Origin: Bradyrhizobium viridifuturi
GTDB lineage: Bacteria > Pseudomonadota > Alphaproteobacteria > Rhizobiales > Xanthobacteraceae
Assembly (NCBI RefSeq): GCF_001238275.1
Contig: NZ_LGTB01000045.1
Location: forward strand, 1-64,000
Direction: 5' to 3'
DNA: 64,000 nt
Below the pieces are notes generated by a model. It saw only the letters and a program-made list of their open reading frames with translations, searched no databases and was not told the DNA's origin. Position numbers and translations under genes: made by a program. Below, in pieces: positions 35,952 to 43,829 of this stretch. The stretch's first letter is position 1; every line of letters starts with the position of its first letter.

Positions 35952-36716
35952 TCAGCCCCCGTTCTTCTCCATCTGATCGTAGACCGCCCGGGCGACCTGG
36001 GTCAGGCGGGTGCGGTCGGTACCGCCGCTGACGACATAGGCGACGCCGCGATCGGCCCAGAACAGCGCGCCGTCGCCGCCCTGCACGGCGTAGCGCATCT
36101 GCGTCGCCTCGGTCTTCGCCTTCGCGGTGTAGACCGTGAAGCGTTCACCGGACGTACTCTCATACATCAGGAACGACGCCGGCCCGCTCGGCCCGGGCAG
36201 CAGGCGGCCGCCGACCAGCTTCAGCCCGGTCAGGTCGGGGGCGCGGACGTCCCAGCCGCAGCGCTTGGTCAGCCATTGCTGCAGATGATCGCGCTCGCTG
36301 CCGGGCACCTCGACCGGATGCCGGACCTCGACGACGTAGAGCCGATGCGCATCGAGCGCATCGAGCGTGAAGCTCTGGAAGGTGGACGGGGTTGCTGAGG
36401 CGCCGCGCGCGATCCAGCCGACGCCGCCGCCGGCGATGAAGGCGGCGAGCGTCGCCGCCACCGCGCCATAGACCCAGCGGCGCGGCTGGCGCACCAGCCG
36501 CTCGAGCTCGAGCCGCTTCGGCACCGCCTCGTCCAGCACGCTGTCGTAGCGCGCATGCAGCGTCTCGGCCATCGCGCGCCAGGATTGCACCCGCGCCGCG
36601 TCGTCAGGATGGGTGGCGAGCCACGCTTCGACATCGCCGCGGCGTTCGGCCGGCAGCTCGTTGTCGACGTAGGCGTGCAGCTCGTCTTCGGTGACGGGAA
36701 TGTTCGGGTCGGTCAT
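35952..36716 (-). CDS. Anti-sigma factor, membrane-anchored
   Basis: A 254-residue protein predicted to hold the ECF sigma factor encoded just upstream. The N-terminal cytoplasmic domain (EDELHAYVDNELPAERRGD; SWRAMAETLHARYD) is of the anti-sigma type but lacks the HxxxCxxC zinc motif. One membrane helix follows (VYGAVAATLAAFIAGGGVGW), then a periplasmic domain (about 120-254; RHPVEVPGSERDHLQQWL) that could sense an envelope signal. The start could be ATG 36716 or six codons upstream. The sigma gene ends 66 bases before, so the pair is one operon. Confidence 0.88.
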   Translation of the reverse strand: MTDPNIPVTEDELHAYVDNELPAERRGDVEAWLATHPDDAARVQSWRAMAETLHARYDSVLDEAVPKRLELERLVRQPRRWVYGAVAATLAAFIAGGGVGWIARGASATPSTFQSFTLDALDAHRLYVVEVRHPVEVPGSERDHLQQWLTKRCGWDVRAPDLTGLKLVGGRLLPGPSGPASFLMYESTSGERFTVYTAKAKTEATQMRYAVQGGDGALFWADRGVAYVVSGGTDRTRLTQVARAVYDQMEKNGG

Positions 36717-36782
36717 ATCAGTCGTCTCTGCCAAATCTTGTTCGAAAATCGCTCATCGTAACGGCTGCCATCGCGCACCTTA

Positions 36783-37271
36783 TCATTTCACCCGCCTGAG
36801 CGCCGGGCGTTGGCCCTCGATCGAAGCCCGCACATGGGCGCGCGCACGGGCGAGGCGGGACATCACCGTGCCGATCGGCACGCCCTGGATGTCGGCGACC
36901 TCCCGGTAGCTCATGCCCTCCAGCATCACGAGCAGCAGCACCGAGCGTTGCTCCTCGACCAGCGTCGACAGCGCGCGCTCGATGTCGCGTCCCTCGGCCT
37001 CGGTGCCGCTGGCGTCGGCGTTGTTGTCGAGCAGCGGCATCAGGGGCGGCCGCCGCGCCAGCGAGCGCCTGCGGTTCTTGTTCAGGTTGGTCAGGATCGT
37101 ATAGAGCCAGCTCCTGACGTCCCCGCCGAGAAACAGCCGCTCCGAGCGCAGCGCGCGCACCAGCGTGTCCTGCACCAGGTCATCGGCGATATCCGTGTCA
37201 CGCACCAGCGCGCGCGCATAGCGGCGGAGCGCTGGAATCATGGCTTCGACACTTTGACGAAACGCGGTCAT
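36783..37271 (-). CDS. ECF-family RNA polymerase sigma factor
   Basis: A 162-residue sigma factor. Region 2 contains RDTDIADDLVQDTLVRALRS and LGGDVRSWLYTILTN. Region 4 is the helix-turn-helix LEGMSYREVADIQGVPIGT followed by VMSRLARARAHVR. ATG 37271 (MTAFRQSVEAMIPALRRYAR) is used because the sigma-2 domain starts there. It is followed by its anti-sigma factor in the same operon. A GGAATA-N16-GTTATG element upstream could be an autoregulated promoter. The signal and regulon are unknown. Confidence 0.92.
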   Translation of the reverse strand: MTAFRQSVEAMIPALRRYARALVRDTDIADDLVQDTLVRALRSERLFLGGDVRSWLYTILTNLNKNRRRSLARRPPLMPLLDNNADASGTEAEGRDIERALSTLVEEQRSVLLLVMLEGMSYREVADIQGVPIGTVMSRLARARAHVRASIEGQRPALRRVK

Positions 37272-37314
37272 GCATCCAGTCTTCGATGGTCGCGGCGATG
37301 GCCGCCTTGGCAAA

Positions 37315-37342
37315 CATAACACCCGAACGACGTGCCTATTCC
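37315..37342 (-). promoter_or_regulatory. Candidate ECF promoter of the sigma/anti-sigma operon
   Basis: On the minus strand GGAATA (37342-37337), a 16-base spacer and GTTATG (37320-37315) lie about 44 bases before the sigma start. ECF sigma genes often use GGAA-type -35 elements and activate themselves. Motif inference only. Confidence 0.3.
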
Positions 37343-37436
37343 GGTTGCGCCGACCTGCGCGCAGTGCGCCTCTGCTGCGGCCGATTTGGGCTTGTCGCCA
37401 GCCAAAGTGCTGGTGTACCTCCGAACCGAAAAAATT

Positions 37437-37478
37437 CGAAGCGTAGAAGCCGAAGCGTGGAAGTCCAAGCGTGGAAGT
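37437..37478 (+). repeat. Three tandem copies of a 14-bp repeat
   Basis: CGAAGCGTAGAAGC, CGAAGCGTGGAAGT and CCAAGCGTGGAAGT follow one another directly upstream of the phosphatase gene. They lie in the region divergent from the sigma operon. They may be regulator sites or a recent local duplication. Confidence 0.7.
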
Positions 37479-37529
37479 CTTGGGTCAGCCGCCGGACAGC
37501 TCGCTCAGCAGGGACCAGCCGCTACGGGA

Positions 37530-38129
37530 ATGCCGGTGCCAACGATCTACTACATCCGCCACGGCGAAACCTCATGGAACGCCGAGGGCAGGCTTCAGGG
37601 CGTGCAGGACATCGCCCTCAACGAGCGCGGCCGCGCCCAGGCGGTGCATGCCGGTCGCATCCTCGCCGATCTCCTGGCGCGCGACGGCCATGACAAGACG
37701 ACGCTGCCGTTCGTCGCAAGCCCGTTGATCCGGGCGCGCGCGACCATGGAGCTGGCGCGCACCGAGCTTGGCCTGCCGCCGGGCGACTACACGCTCGACG
37801 CGCGGCTGCGCGAGATCGCCTACGGGATCTGGGAGGGCTCGACGCTGGCGCAGGCGCGGGCCGCCGACCCCGTGGTCTATGCGCGCCGCCTGGCTGAGAA
37901 GTGGCAGGTCGCGCCGGAGGGCGGCGAGAGCTATGTCGACGTGCAGGCGCGGATGACCGAATGGTACGGTTCGGTGACATCGGACACGGTCGCCGTCGCC
38001 CATGGCGGCACGGCGCGGGCGCTGATGGTCGCGCTCGGCTTCGAGACCCCGGCCTCGGCCGCCGACCTCACGATCGAGCAGGGCGCGGTCTACGTGTTCG
38101 GCGCGGCGGGCCTGCAGAAGTATAGTTAA
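37530..38129 (+). CDS. Histidine phosphatase / phosphoglycerate-mutase-like protein
   Basis: A 199-residue member of histidine phosphatase branch 1. The catalytic RHG motif is in IYYIRHGETSWNAEGRLQG, the second arginine in FVASPLIRARATMELA, and the second histidine in DTVAVAHGGTARALM. ATG 37530 (MPVPTIYYIRHGE) is used because the family begins here; the reading frame is open for 66 codons upstream through tandem repeats that look non-coding. It may hydrolyse a small phosphate ester. aroC follows after a repeat. Confidence 0.9.
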   Translation: MPVPTIYYIRHGETSWNAEGRLQGVQDIALNERGRAQAVHAGRILADLLARDGHDKTTLPFVASPLIRARATMELARTELGLPPGDYTLDARLREIAYGIWEGSTLAQARAADPVVYARRLAEKWQVAPEGGESYVDVQARMTEWYGSVTSDTVAVAHGGTARALMVALGFETPASAADLTIEQGAVYVFGAAGLQKYS

Positions 38130-38137
38130 GGGGACTC

Positions 38138-38231
38138 GTCATTCCGGGGCGCGAAGCGAACCCTCAGGTGCGCAATAGCGCAGGGAATCTCGAGATTCCG
38201 GGTTCGGTCGTGCGGACCGCCCCGGAATGAC
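38138..38231. repeat. Intergenic palindromic repeat (family A)
   Basis: GTCATTCCGGGG and CCCCGGAATGAC are the outer arms of a 94-base element. Inside are CCTCAGGTGCGCAAT (as in the copy at 25854) and GAATCTCGAGATTCCGGGTT (as at 24847), so this copy looks like the fullest family member. It separates the phosphatase gene from aroC. Confidence 0.85.
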
Positions 38232-38276
38232 GGCGCAGAGGTTTGACCCCGCTGCCTGCCCGCGTTACGACACGGC

Positions 38277-39365
38277 ATGTCCTTCAATACTTTCGGCCAT
38301 ATGTTCCGCGTCACGACCTTCGGCGAGAGCCATGGGGTCGCGATCGGCTGCGTGGTGGACGGTTGCCCGCCGATGATCCCTCTGACGGTGGAGGAGATCC
38401 AGCACGACCTCGACCGCCGCAGGCCCGGCCAGTCGCGCTTCACCACCCAGCGCCAGGAGCCGGATGCGGTGAAGATCCTGTCCGGCGTGATGGCGCATCC
38501 GGAGAGCGGGGTGCAGGTCACGACCGGCACGCCGATCGCGCTGCTGATCGAGAACACCGACCAGCGCTCGAAGGATTATTCCGAGATCAAGGACAAGTTT
38601 CGCCCCGGCCATGCCGACTTCACCTACGAGGCGAAATACGGCCTGCGCGACTATCGCGGCGGCGGACGCTCCTCGGCCCGTGAGACCGCGACCCGTGTCG
38701 CGGCCGGCGCGATCGCGCGCAAGGTGCTGCCCGAGGTGAAGGTGCGTGGCGCGCTGGTGCAGATGGGCCCGCACAAGATCGACCGCGAGAAGTGGGACTG
38801 GGAGGAGATCGCCAACAACCCGTTCTTCTGTCCGGACAAGGACAAGGCGGCGTTCTTCGAAAGCTATCTCGACGGCATCAGGAAGAGCGGCTCCTCGATC
38901 GGCGCCGTCATCGAGGTGGTCGCCGAGGGCGTGCCGGCCGGTCTCGGCGCGCCGATCTACGCAAAGCTCGACAGCGAACTGGCGTCGGCAATGATGAGCA
39001 TCAACGCGGTCAAGGGCGTGGAGATCGGCGCGGGCTTCGGCGCTGCCGAGCTGACCGGCGAAGAGAATGCCGACGAGATGCGGACCGGCAACAACGGAAC
39101 GCGCTTCCTGTCCAACCATGCCGGCGGTGTGCTGGGCGGCATCTCGACCGGCCAGCCGGTGGTGGTGCGCTTTGCGGTGAAACCGACCTCGTCGATCCTG
39201 ACGACGCGCCGGACCGTCGACCGCAAGGGCGCCGATACCGACATCCTGACCAAGGGCCGCCACGATCCCTGCGTCGGCATCCGGGCCGTGCCGGTGGGCG
39301 AGGCCATGATGGCCTGCGTGCTGGCCGATCATTTTCTGCGCGACCGCGGGCAGACCGGACGCTGA
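38277..39365 (+). CDS. aroC: Chorismate synthase
   Basis: Last enzyme of the shikimate pathway: it converts EPSP to chorismate and needs reduced FMN. The 362-residue protein begins MSFNTFGHMFRVTTFGESHG, the first family signature, and contains RRRPGQSRFTTQR, FRPGHADFTYEAKYGLRDYR, GGGRSSARET, GNNGTRFLSNHAGGVLGGIS and RHDPCVGIRAVPV. All expected conserved stretches are present. It lies between the phosphatase and adenylate cyclase genes on the same strand. Confidence 0.97.
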   Translation: MSFNTFGHMFRVTTFGESHGVAIGCVVDGCPPMIPLTVEEIQHDLDRRRPGQSRFTTQRQEPDAVKILSGVMAHPESGVQVTTGTPIALLIENTDQRSKDYSEIKDKFRPGHADFTYEAKYGLRDYRGGGRSSARETATRVAAGAIARKVLPEVKVRGALVQMGPHKIDREKWDWEEIANNPFFCPDKDKAAFFESYLDGIRKSGSSIGAVIEVVAEGVPAGLGAPIYAKLDSELASAMMSINAVKGVEIGAGFGAAELTGEENADEMRTGNNGTRFLSNHAGGVLGGISTGQPVVVRFAVKPTSSILTTRRTVDRKGADTDILTKGRHDPCVGIRAVPVGEAMMACVLADHFLRDRGQTGR

Positions 39366-39408
39366 TCCCTTATATAGTGGCGGTACCAGACCGCCCTGGG
39401 GGACTACC

Positions 39409-40602
39409 ATGAATGCGTCGGAGCTACGGGATATCATCACGTGGATGATCGGCGGCGCGCGATCGGCACCGACCCCGCAGCAGATGATGGCGGAATGCTG
39501 CGAGCGCCTGGTGCGGGCCGGCCTGCCGCTGTGGCGCATCGGCGTCTTCGTGCGCACGTTGCATCCCGAGATCTACGGCCGCCATTTCATCTGGAAATCG
39601 GGCGGCGAGGTCGAGACCGGTACCGTCGATCACAACATCGAGGACACCCCGGAATTTGCTGTCAGCCCGCTGCCGATCGTCCTCAAGCAGGGCGTCGAAG
39701 TGCGCGCGCGGCTCGACGACCCCACGAGTGCGCGCTTTCCGATCGTCCAGGACCTGCTGGCAGAGGGCGTCACCGACTATTTCGCGGTGCCGCTGATCAA
39801 TACCGACGGCCCGCCGAACGCCTCGAGCTGGACCACCAAGCAGCCGGGTGGCTTCACCGACGAACAGCTCGATGCGATCCGCTCGATCACCGTGCCGCTG
39901 TCGCGCTATATCGAGATCGTGACGCTGCGCCGCACCGCCTCGCTGCTGCTCGACACCTATGTCGGCAACCGTGCCGGCGAGCGCATCATGGGCGGCCAGA
40001 TCCGGCGCGGCCATGCCGATACGATGGATGCCGCGATCTGGCTGTCGGACCTACGCGGCTTCACCGCGCTGTCGGACCGCCTGCCGGCCGAGACCGTCGT
40101 GGAGATCCTCAACCTCTATTTCGATTGCCAGGTCACGGCGATCCGCGAGCATGGCGGCGAGGTGCTCAAATTCATGGGCGACGGCCTGCTCGCAGTGTTC
40201 CCGGTCGACGAATATCTCGGCGACGAGGCGAAGGTCTGCTCGCGGGTGCTGGACGCCGCGCGGGCGTCCCGCGCCGGCGTCGAGGCGCTGCAATTCCCCA
40301 ATGGCGACGCGGTCGAGCGCTTCCGCTTCGGCGTCGCGCTGCATCTCGGGCGCGTGCTCTACGGCAATATCGGCGGCGGCAACCGGCTCGACTTCACCTG
40401 CATCGGTCCGGCGGTCAACCTCGCCGCGCGGCTGGAGAAGATCGCCGGGCGTCTCGGCCGCACTGTGGTGGCCTCCGAGCGCTTCGCCGGTATCCATGAC
40501 GGCGGCTGGAGCGATCTCGGCGAGTTTCCGATCGCGGGGTTCTCGAAGGCGGAACGGGTCTATGGCCTGTTCGACGAGGCGCCGGTTGCTGCGGCCAGTT
40601 AG
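39409..40602 (+). CDS. Class III adenylate cyclase
   Basis: A 397-residue cytoplasmic cyclase. The N-terminal half (about 1-180) looks like a small sensor domain (LPLWRIGVFVRTLHPEIYG; YFAVPLINTDG). The C-terminal cyclase domain (about 205-385) has the metal aspartates in AIWLSDLRGFTALSD and LKFMGDGLLAVF, and CIGPAVNLAARLEKIAGRLG. A purine-specifying lysine (EVLKFMGDG) supports ATP over GTP. GGGGGA precedes the ATG. It starts 43 bases after aroC and is followed closely by the EamA transporter gene. Confidence 0.9.
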   Translation: MNASELRDIITWMIGGARSAPTPQQMMAECCERLVRAGLPLWRIGVFVRTLHPEIYGRHFIWKSGGEVETGTVDHNIEDTPEFAVSPLPIVLKQGVEVRARLDDPTSARFPIVQDLLAEGVTDYFAVPLINTDGPPNASSWTTKQPGGFTDEQLDAIRSITVPLSRYIEIVTLRRTASLLLDTYVGNRAGERIMGGQIRRGHADTMDAAIWLSDLRGFTALSDRLPAETVVEILNLYFDCQVTAIREHGGEVLKFMGDGLLAVFPVDEYLGDEAKVCSRVLDAARASRAGVEALQFPNGDAVERFRFGVALHLGRVLYGNIGGGNRLDFTCIGPAVNLAARLEKIAGRLGRTVVASERFAGIHDGGWSDLGEFPIAGFSKAERVYGLFDEAPVAAAS

Positions 40603-40613
40603 GTGCAGCGTAG

Positions 40614-41501
40614 GTGATTGACACGGACGCGCAGCATCGCACCGGGATTGCGCTGGTCGTGGCGGCCGCGGCCGCCTGGAGCACCGCGCCGTTCTTTACC
40701 CGGCTGCTGCACTTCGATTCCTGGACCATCCTGTTCTGGCGCGGGCTGTTCGGCGGCGGTGCGATCGTGCTGTTCCTGGTCGCGACGCAAGGCCGGCGCG
40801 GCGCGCGCGATCTCGTCGCGATGCCATTGAGCGGATGGCTGGTGGCCGGTCTCTCGACCCTCGGCATGGTGACGTTCATTCCGGCGCTGCAACTGACGAG
40901 CGTCGCCAATGTCGCAATTCTCATCGCGATGCAGCCATTTGCGGCCGCCGCGATCGCCTGGCTCTGGCTGCGCGAACGGGCGCGGCCCGGCACCTTGCTG
41001 GCAAGTCTCGTAGCACTCGCGGGCGTCGCTATCACCGTGAGCGGCGCTGGCGGCATCACGGATTACAGGGGCATCGGGCTTGCCTGCGTGATGGTGCTGG
41101 CGATTTCGCTGATGACGGTGGTGATCCGGCGGCACAAGGGCACGCCGATGATACCAGCCGCGGCGCTCTCCAACTTCCTCGGCAGTGCCGTCAGCCTGCC
41201 GCTGGGGCTCGGCATCGGCGCGGTCGGCGGCGCCGATCTCGGCGTGCTCGCGATGTTCGGCGCATGCCAGGTCGGGCTCGGTCTCACTTTGTTTACGGTC
41301 GGCTCGAGATTGCTGCCGTCCGCGCAGGCGTCGCTGATCGCAACCCTCGAAACGCCGCTGATGCCGTTCTGGGTGTGGCTGGCGTTTGCCGAGGTGCCGT
41401 CGCTGCGCGCCCTGATCGGCGGCGCGCTGGTGATGGGCGCGGTCGTCGCCGACGTCGTGCTGAGCCAGCGGACGCAACTCGCGCAGCCGGCGGAGCGGTG
41501 A
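40614..41501 (+). CDS. EamA/DMT-family transporter
   Basis: A 295-residue inner-membrane carrier with about ten hydrophobic helices in two EamA repeats (AAAAAWSTAPFFTRLL starts the first; IGLACVMVLAISLMTVVI the second). Likely exports a small metabolite or amino acid. The start is GTG 40614, 11 bases after the cyclase stop, so the two may be co-transcribed. Substrate not visible. Confidence 0.9.
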   Translation: MIDTDAQHRTGIALVVAAAAAWSTAPFFTRLLHFDSWTILFWRGLFGGGAIVLFLVATQGRRGARDLVAMPLSGWLVAGLSTLGMVTFIPALQLTSVANVAILIAMQPFAAAAIAWLWLRERARPGTLLASLVALAGVAITVSGAGGITDYRGIGLACVMVLAISLMTVVIRRHKGTPMIPAAALSNFLGSAVSLPLGLGIGAVGGADLGVLAMFGACQVGLGLTLFTVGSRLLPSAQASLIATLETPLMPFWVWLAFAEVPSLRALIGGALVMGAVVADVVLSQRTQLAQPAER

Positions 41502-41508
41502 AGGGCGG

Positions 41509-42270
41509 CTAGCCGCGTGCGTAAGACTGCTTCAGGCCGAAGGTCAGGATCGACAGCGTGATCCACAGCCGCAGCATGGCGAAGCTGAAGATGAAAACGA
41601 CGTAGACCAGGTTCTTGATCGGCTGGCCCACCTCGGAGGTCTGCCAGAATTGCCAGATCACAGTGCGCACAAACTGCTGCCCGTAGCCGAGCGCCACGTT
41701 GATCGCACCAAGCGCGAGCACTGCGACACTAAGCCAGAGCGCGTGCCGGCCAAGGTCCTTGGCGGCGGCAAACAGCGCGACGCGGCCGCCATTACCTTCG
41801 GCGTTGACGATGATCATCAGTACCAGCGCTGCGATCGCAGCACTCCATAGCCGGCCGAGATCGGCGCCTTGATCGAAGGCCATGCCGTCGAGGCCCCACA
41901 GCAGGTGCGGCGCAAACGAGGCGAAGCCGACCGCCGCAGTGGCGAGTGTCGCGATGATGATCACAAGCACGATCCGCCACAGGATCGATAGTGACAGCCT
42001 GATCTGCTCGGCCAGCGTCAATTCGCCGAGCGATGATTGGCCCCCGGCAGCCTGGATCGAATCCCGTGCCGTCGCGAAGAAGGCGAGCAGCACGCAGACG
42101 TCGGCCAGCACCAGTGCGGGCAATGTCAGGCCGGGCTTGCCGAAGCCGACGATCCGTATCGCCGTCGCCATGACGAGCCAAGGCAAAGCGGGTAGGGGGC
42201 GAAACGGCCCGAACGAGGTCTCCGGGCGGGTTTTCCGCAGTGAAAGCTGTTGGCGCAGTGCGACAGTCAT
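41509..42270 (-). CDS. Multi-pass membrane protein of unknown function
   Basis: A 253-residue protein with about six hydrophobic segments (LPWLVMATAIRIVGFG; LVLADVCVLLAFFATA; ILWRIVLVIIIATLAT; AAIAALVLMIIVNAEGN; LGRHALWLSVAVLALG; YVVFIFSFAMLRLWITLSIL). ATG 42270 (MTVALRQQLSLRKTRPE) is chosen over an upstream ATG in poorer context. No family recognised. It converges on the EamA gene with seven bases between the stops. Confidence 0.65.
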   Translation of the reverse strand: MTVALRQQLSLRKTRPETSFGPFRPLPALPWLVMATAIRIVGFGKPGLTLPALVLADVCVLLAFFATARDSIQAAGGQSSLGELTLAEQIRLSLSILWRIVLVIIIATLATAAVGFASFAPHLLWGLDGMAFDQGADLGRLWSAAIAALVLMIIVNAEGNGGRVALFAAAKDLGRHALWLSVAVLALGAINVALGYGQQFVRTVIWQFWQTSEVGQPIKNLVYVVFIFSFAMLRLWITLSILTFGLKQSYARG

Positions 42271-42360
42271 GCCGCGTTGGTGCCATGCGATCCCTAAAGC
42301 AGGGGTGGCTGCGATCGATAAAATGCCCGGCAAGGCCTGCGGCAAACTGGCGCTGCCGCG

Positions 42361-42666
42361 CTATTCCTCGGGCTCGGTGGTGAACAGCAGCGGGTAGCCC
42401 TTGGCGCGGCCGGCGTCGGTGGCCCGCGTCGCCTTGGTCTCGGCGACGTCCCTGGTGAACACGGCGACCACGCAGACGCCGCGCTGATGCGCGGTCAGCA
42501 TCACCTTATAGGCCTGGTCGTCGGTCATGCGGAATTCGCCCTTCAGCACGGTGACGACGAATTCGCGCGGCGTGTAGTCGTCGTTGACCAGGATCACCTT
42601 GTGCAGGCGCGGCCGCTCGACCTTGGTCTTCGTCCTGGTTTTCGGCTTGACGACGCTATCGGGCAT
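42361..42666 (-). CDS. clpS: ATP-dependent Clp protease adaptor ClpS
   Basis: Adaptor that delivers N-degron substrates to ClpAP. The 101-residue protein has a basic, disordered N-terminus and the ClpS core: LHKVILVNDDYTPREFVVTV (the Asn-Asp-Asp of the binding pocket) and MLTAHQRGVCVVAVFTRDVAETK. ATG 42666 (MPDSVVKPKTRTK) has GGGAG upstream. No clpA is nearby. Many alphaproteobacteria carry two clpS copies; this could be either. Confidence 0.95.
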   Translation of the reverse strand: MPDSVVKPKTRTKTKVERPRLHKVILVNDDYTPREFVVTVLKGEFRMTDDQAYKVMLTAHQRGVCVVAVFTRDVAETKATRATDAGRAKGYPLLFTTEPEE

Positions 42667-42887
42667 CGCACTCCCTCGCGATTGCTCCGTAAGACTACCG
42701 TCTCCCGGCACATCTTGGAACCGTTCGATTTGCACGGCGTCATTGCGGCAACGGCACGGCGCGCGTTGCCTCATGCGTGACGTCTAACCTGCAGGCGTCT
42801 AACTTGAATGTGAAGGATAGATGATATCCGCGCTTTTCGCCGCCTGATTTGCGTGTCACCATGACGGGATACGACGGGAGGGCCGCA

Positions 42888-43739
42888 ATGCGCTGGTATG
42901 TCTCGATCGGAGCGGTGCTTGTCGCGGGCATGTTGGCCAGCGGCGATGTGGCCGGTGTTGCCGCGCCCGGCCCGGGCAATCAGTCCGGCCATCGCGTTGC
43001 GGAAAAGGAATCCACGCCGAGCGTCGACATCGAGTTGATCATTGCGGTCGACGTCTCCTATTCGATGGACATGGACGAGCTCGCGATCCAGCGCGAGGGC
43101 TACGCGCAGGCAATCGTGTCCAAGGATTTCTTGCAGGCGCTGAAGGCCGGCCCGAACGGCAAGATCTCGATCACCTATTTCGAGTGGGCCGCGTCCAACG
43201 ACCAGAAGGTGATCATTCCCTGGCGGGTGATCGACGGCCCAGAATCGGCAGACGCGGTCTCCGCCGAGATCATGAAGACGCCGGTGCGCCGCGCCTCGCG
43301 CACCTCGATCTCGGGCGCGATCTACTTTGCGATTCCGATGTTCGACGAGAACCCGCATCGCGGCATTCGCCGCGTGATCGATATTTCCGGCGATGGGCCC
43401 AACAATAACGGCGCGCCGATCACGCCGGCGCGCGATGCCGCGCTCGACAAGGGCATCGTCATCAACGGTCTGCCGATCATGGTGAAGGAGCCGTCCTATT
43501 CGACGATGGATATCGAGAATCTCGACTACTACTACGAGGATTGCGTGATCGGCGGGCCCGGCTCCTTCGTGGTGACGATCAAGGATCGCGAGAAGTTCAA
43601 GGAGGCGATCCGCACCAAGCTGCTGCTCGAAGTCGCCGGCCGCACCCCCGAGCGCCCGGTGGTGCGGACCGCCGAGAAGGAGCCGCGGGTCAGCTGCACG
43701 ATCGGCGAGAAGATCTGGCAGGACCGCTGGGGACGATAG
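42888..43739 (+). CDS. Exported DUF1194 (von Willebrand A-like) protein
   Basis: A 283-residue secreted protein. The signal peptide is MRWYVSIGAVLVAGMLASG. The DUF1194 domain starts VDIELIIAVDVSYSMDMDEL, where DVSYSMD is a DxSxS metal-adhesion (MIDAS) motif, and continues with RASRTSISGAIYFA and RVIDISGDGPNNNGAPI. The start ATG 42888 has GGGAGG; an ATG 13 codons upstream is possible. Probably a periplasmic binding or assembly protein; function unknown. A long repeat follows it. Confidence 0.87.
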   Translation: MRWYVSIGAVLVAGMLASGDVAGVAAPGPGNQSGHRVAEKESTPSVDIELIIAVDVSYSMDMDELAIQREGYAQAIVSKDFLQALKAGPNGKISITYFEWAASNDQKVIIPWRVIDGPESADAVSAEIMKTPVRRASRTSISGAIYFAIPMFDENPHRGIRRVIDISGDGPNNNGAPITPARDAALDKGIVINGLPIMVKEPSYSTMDIENLDYYYEDCVIGGPGSFVVTIKDREKFKEAIRTKLLLEVAGRTPERPVVRTAEKEPRVSCTIGEKIWQDRWGR

Positions 43740-43746
43740 CGATCAT

Positions 43747-43829
43747 GTAGGATGGGGAGAGCGCAGCGAAACCCATCATCGTGCCGCGGGTTCGAAGTGA
43801 TGGGTTTCGCTGCGCTCTACCCATCCTAC
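43747..43829. repeat. Long palindromic repeat (83 bp) between convergent genes
   Basis: Two 32-base arms (43747-43778 and 43798-43829; GTAGGATGGG and CCCATCCTAC at the ends) are reverse complements but for one base, with a 19-base loop. It starts seven bases after the DUF1194 stop, and its last bases supply the TAG stop of the convergent nucleotidyltransferase gene. Confidence 0.9.

Noticed and set aside
37437..37478. CRISPR array
   Set aside because: Three adjacent 14-bp copies with no spacers and no cas genes are a tandem repeat, not a CRISPR.
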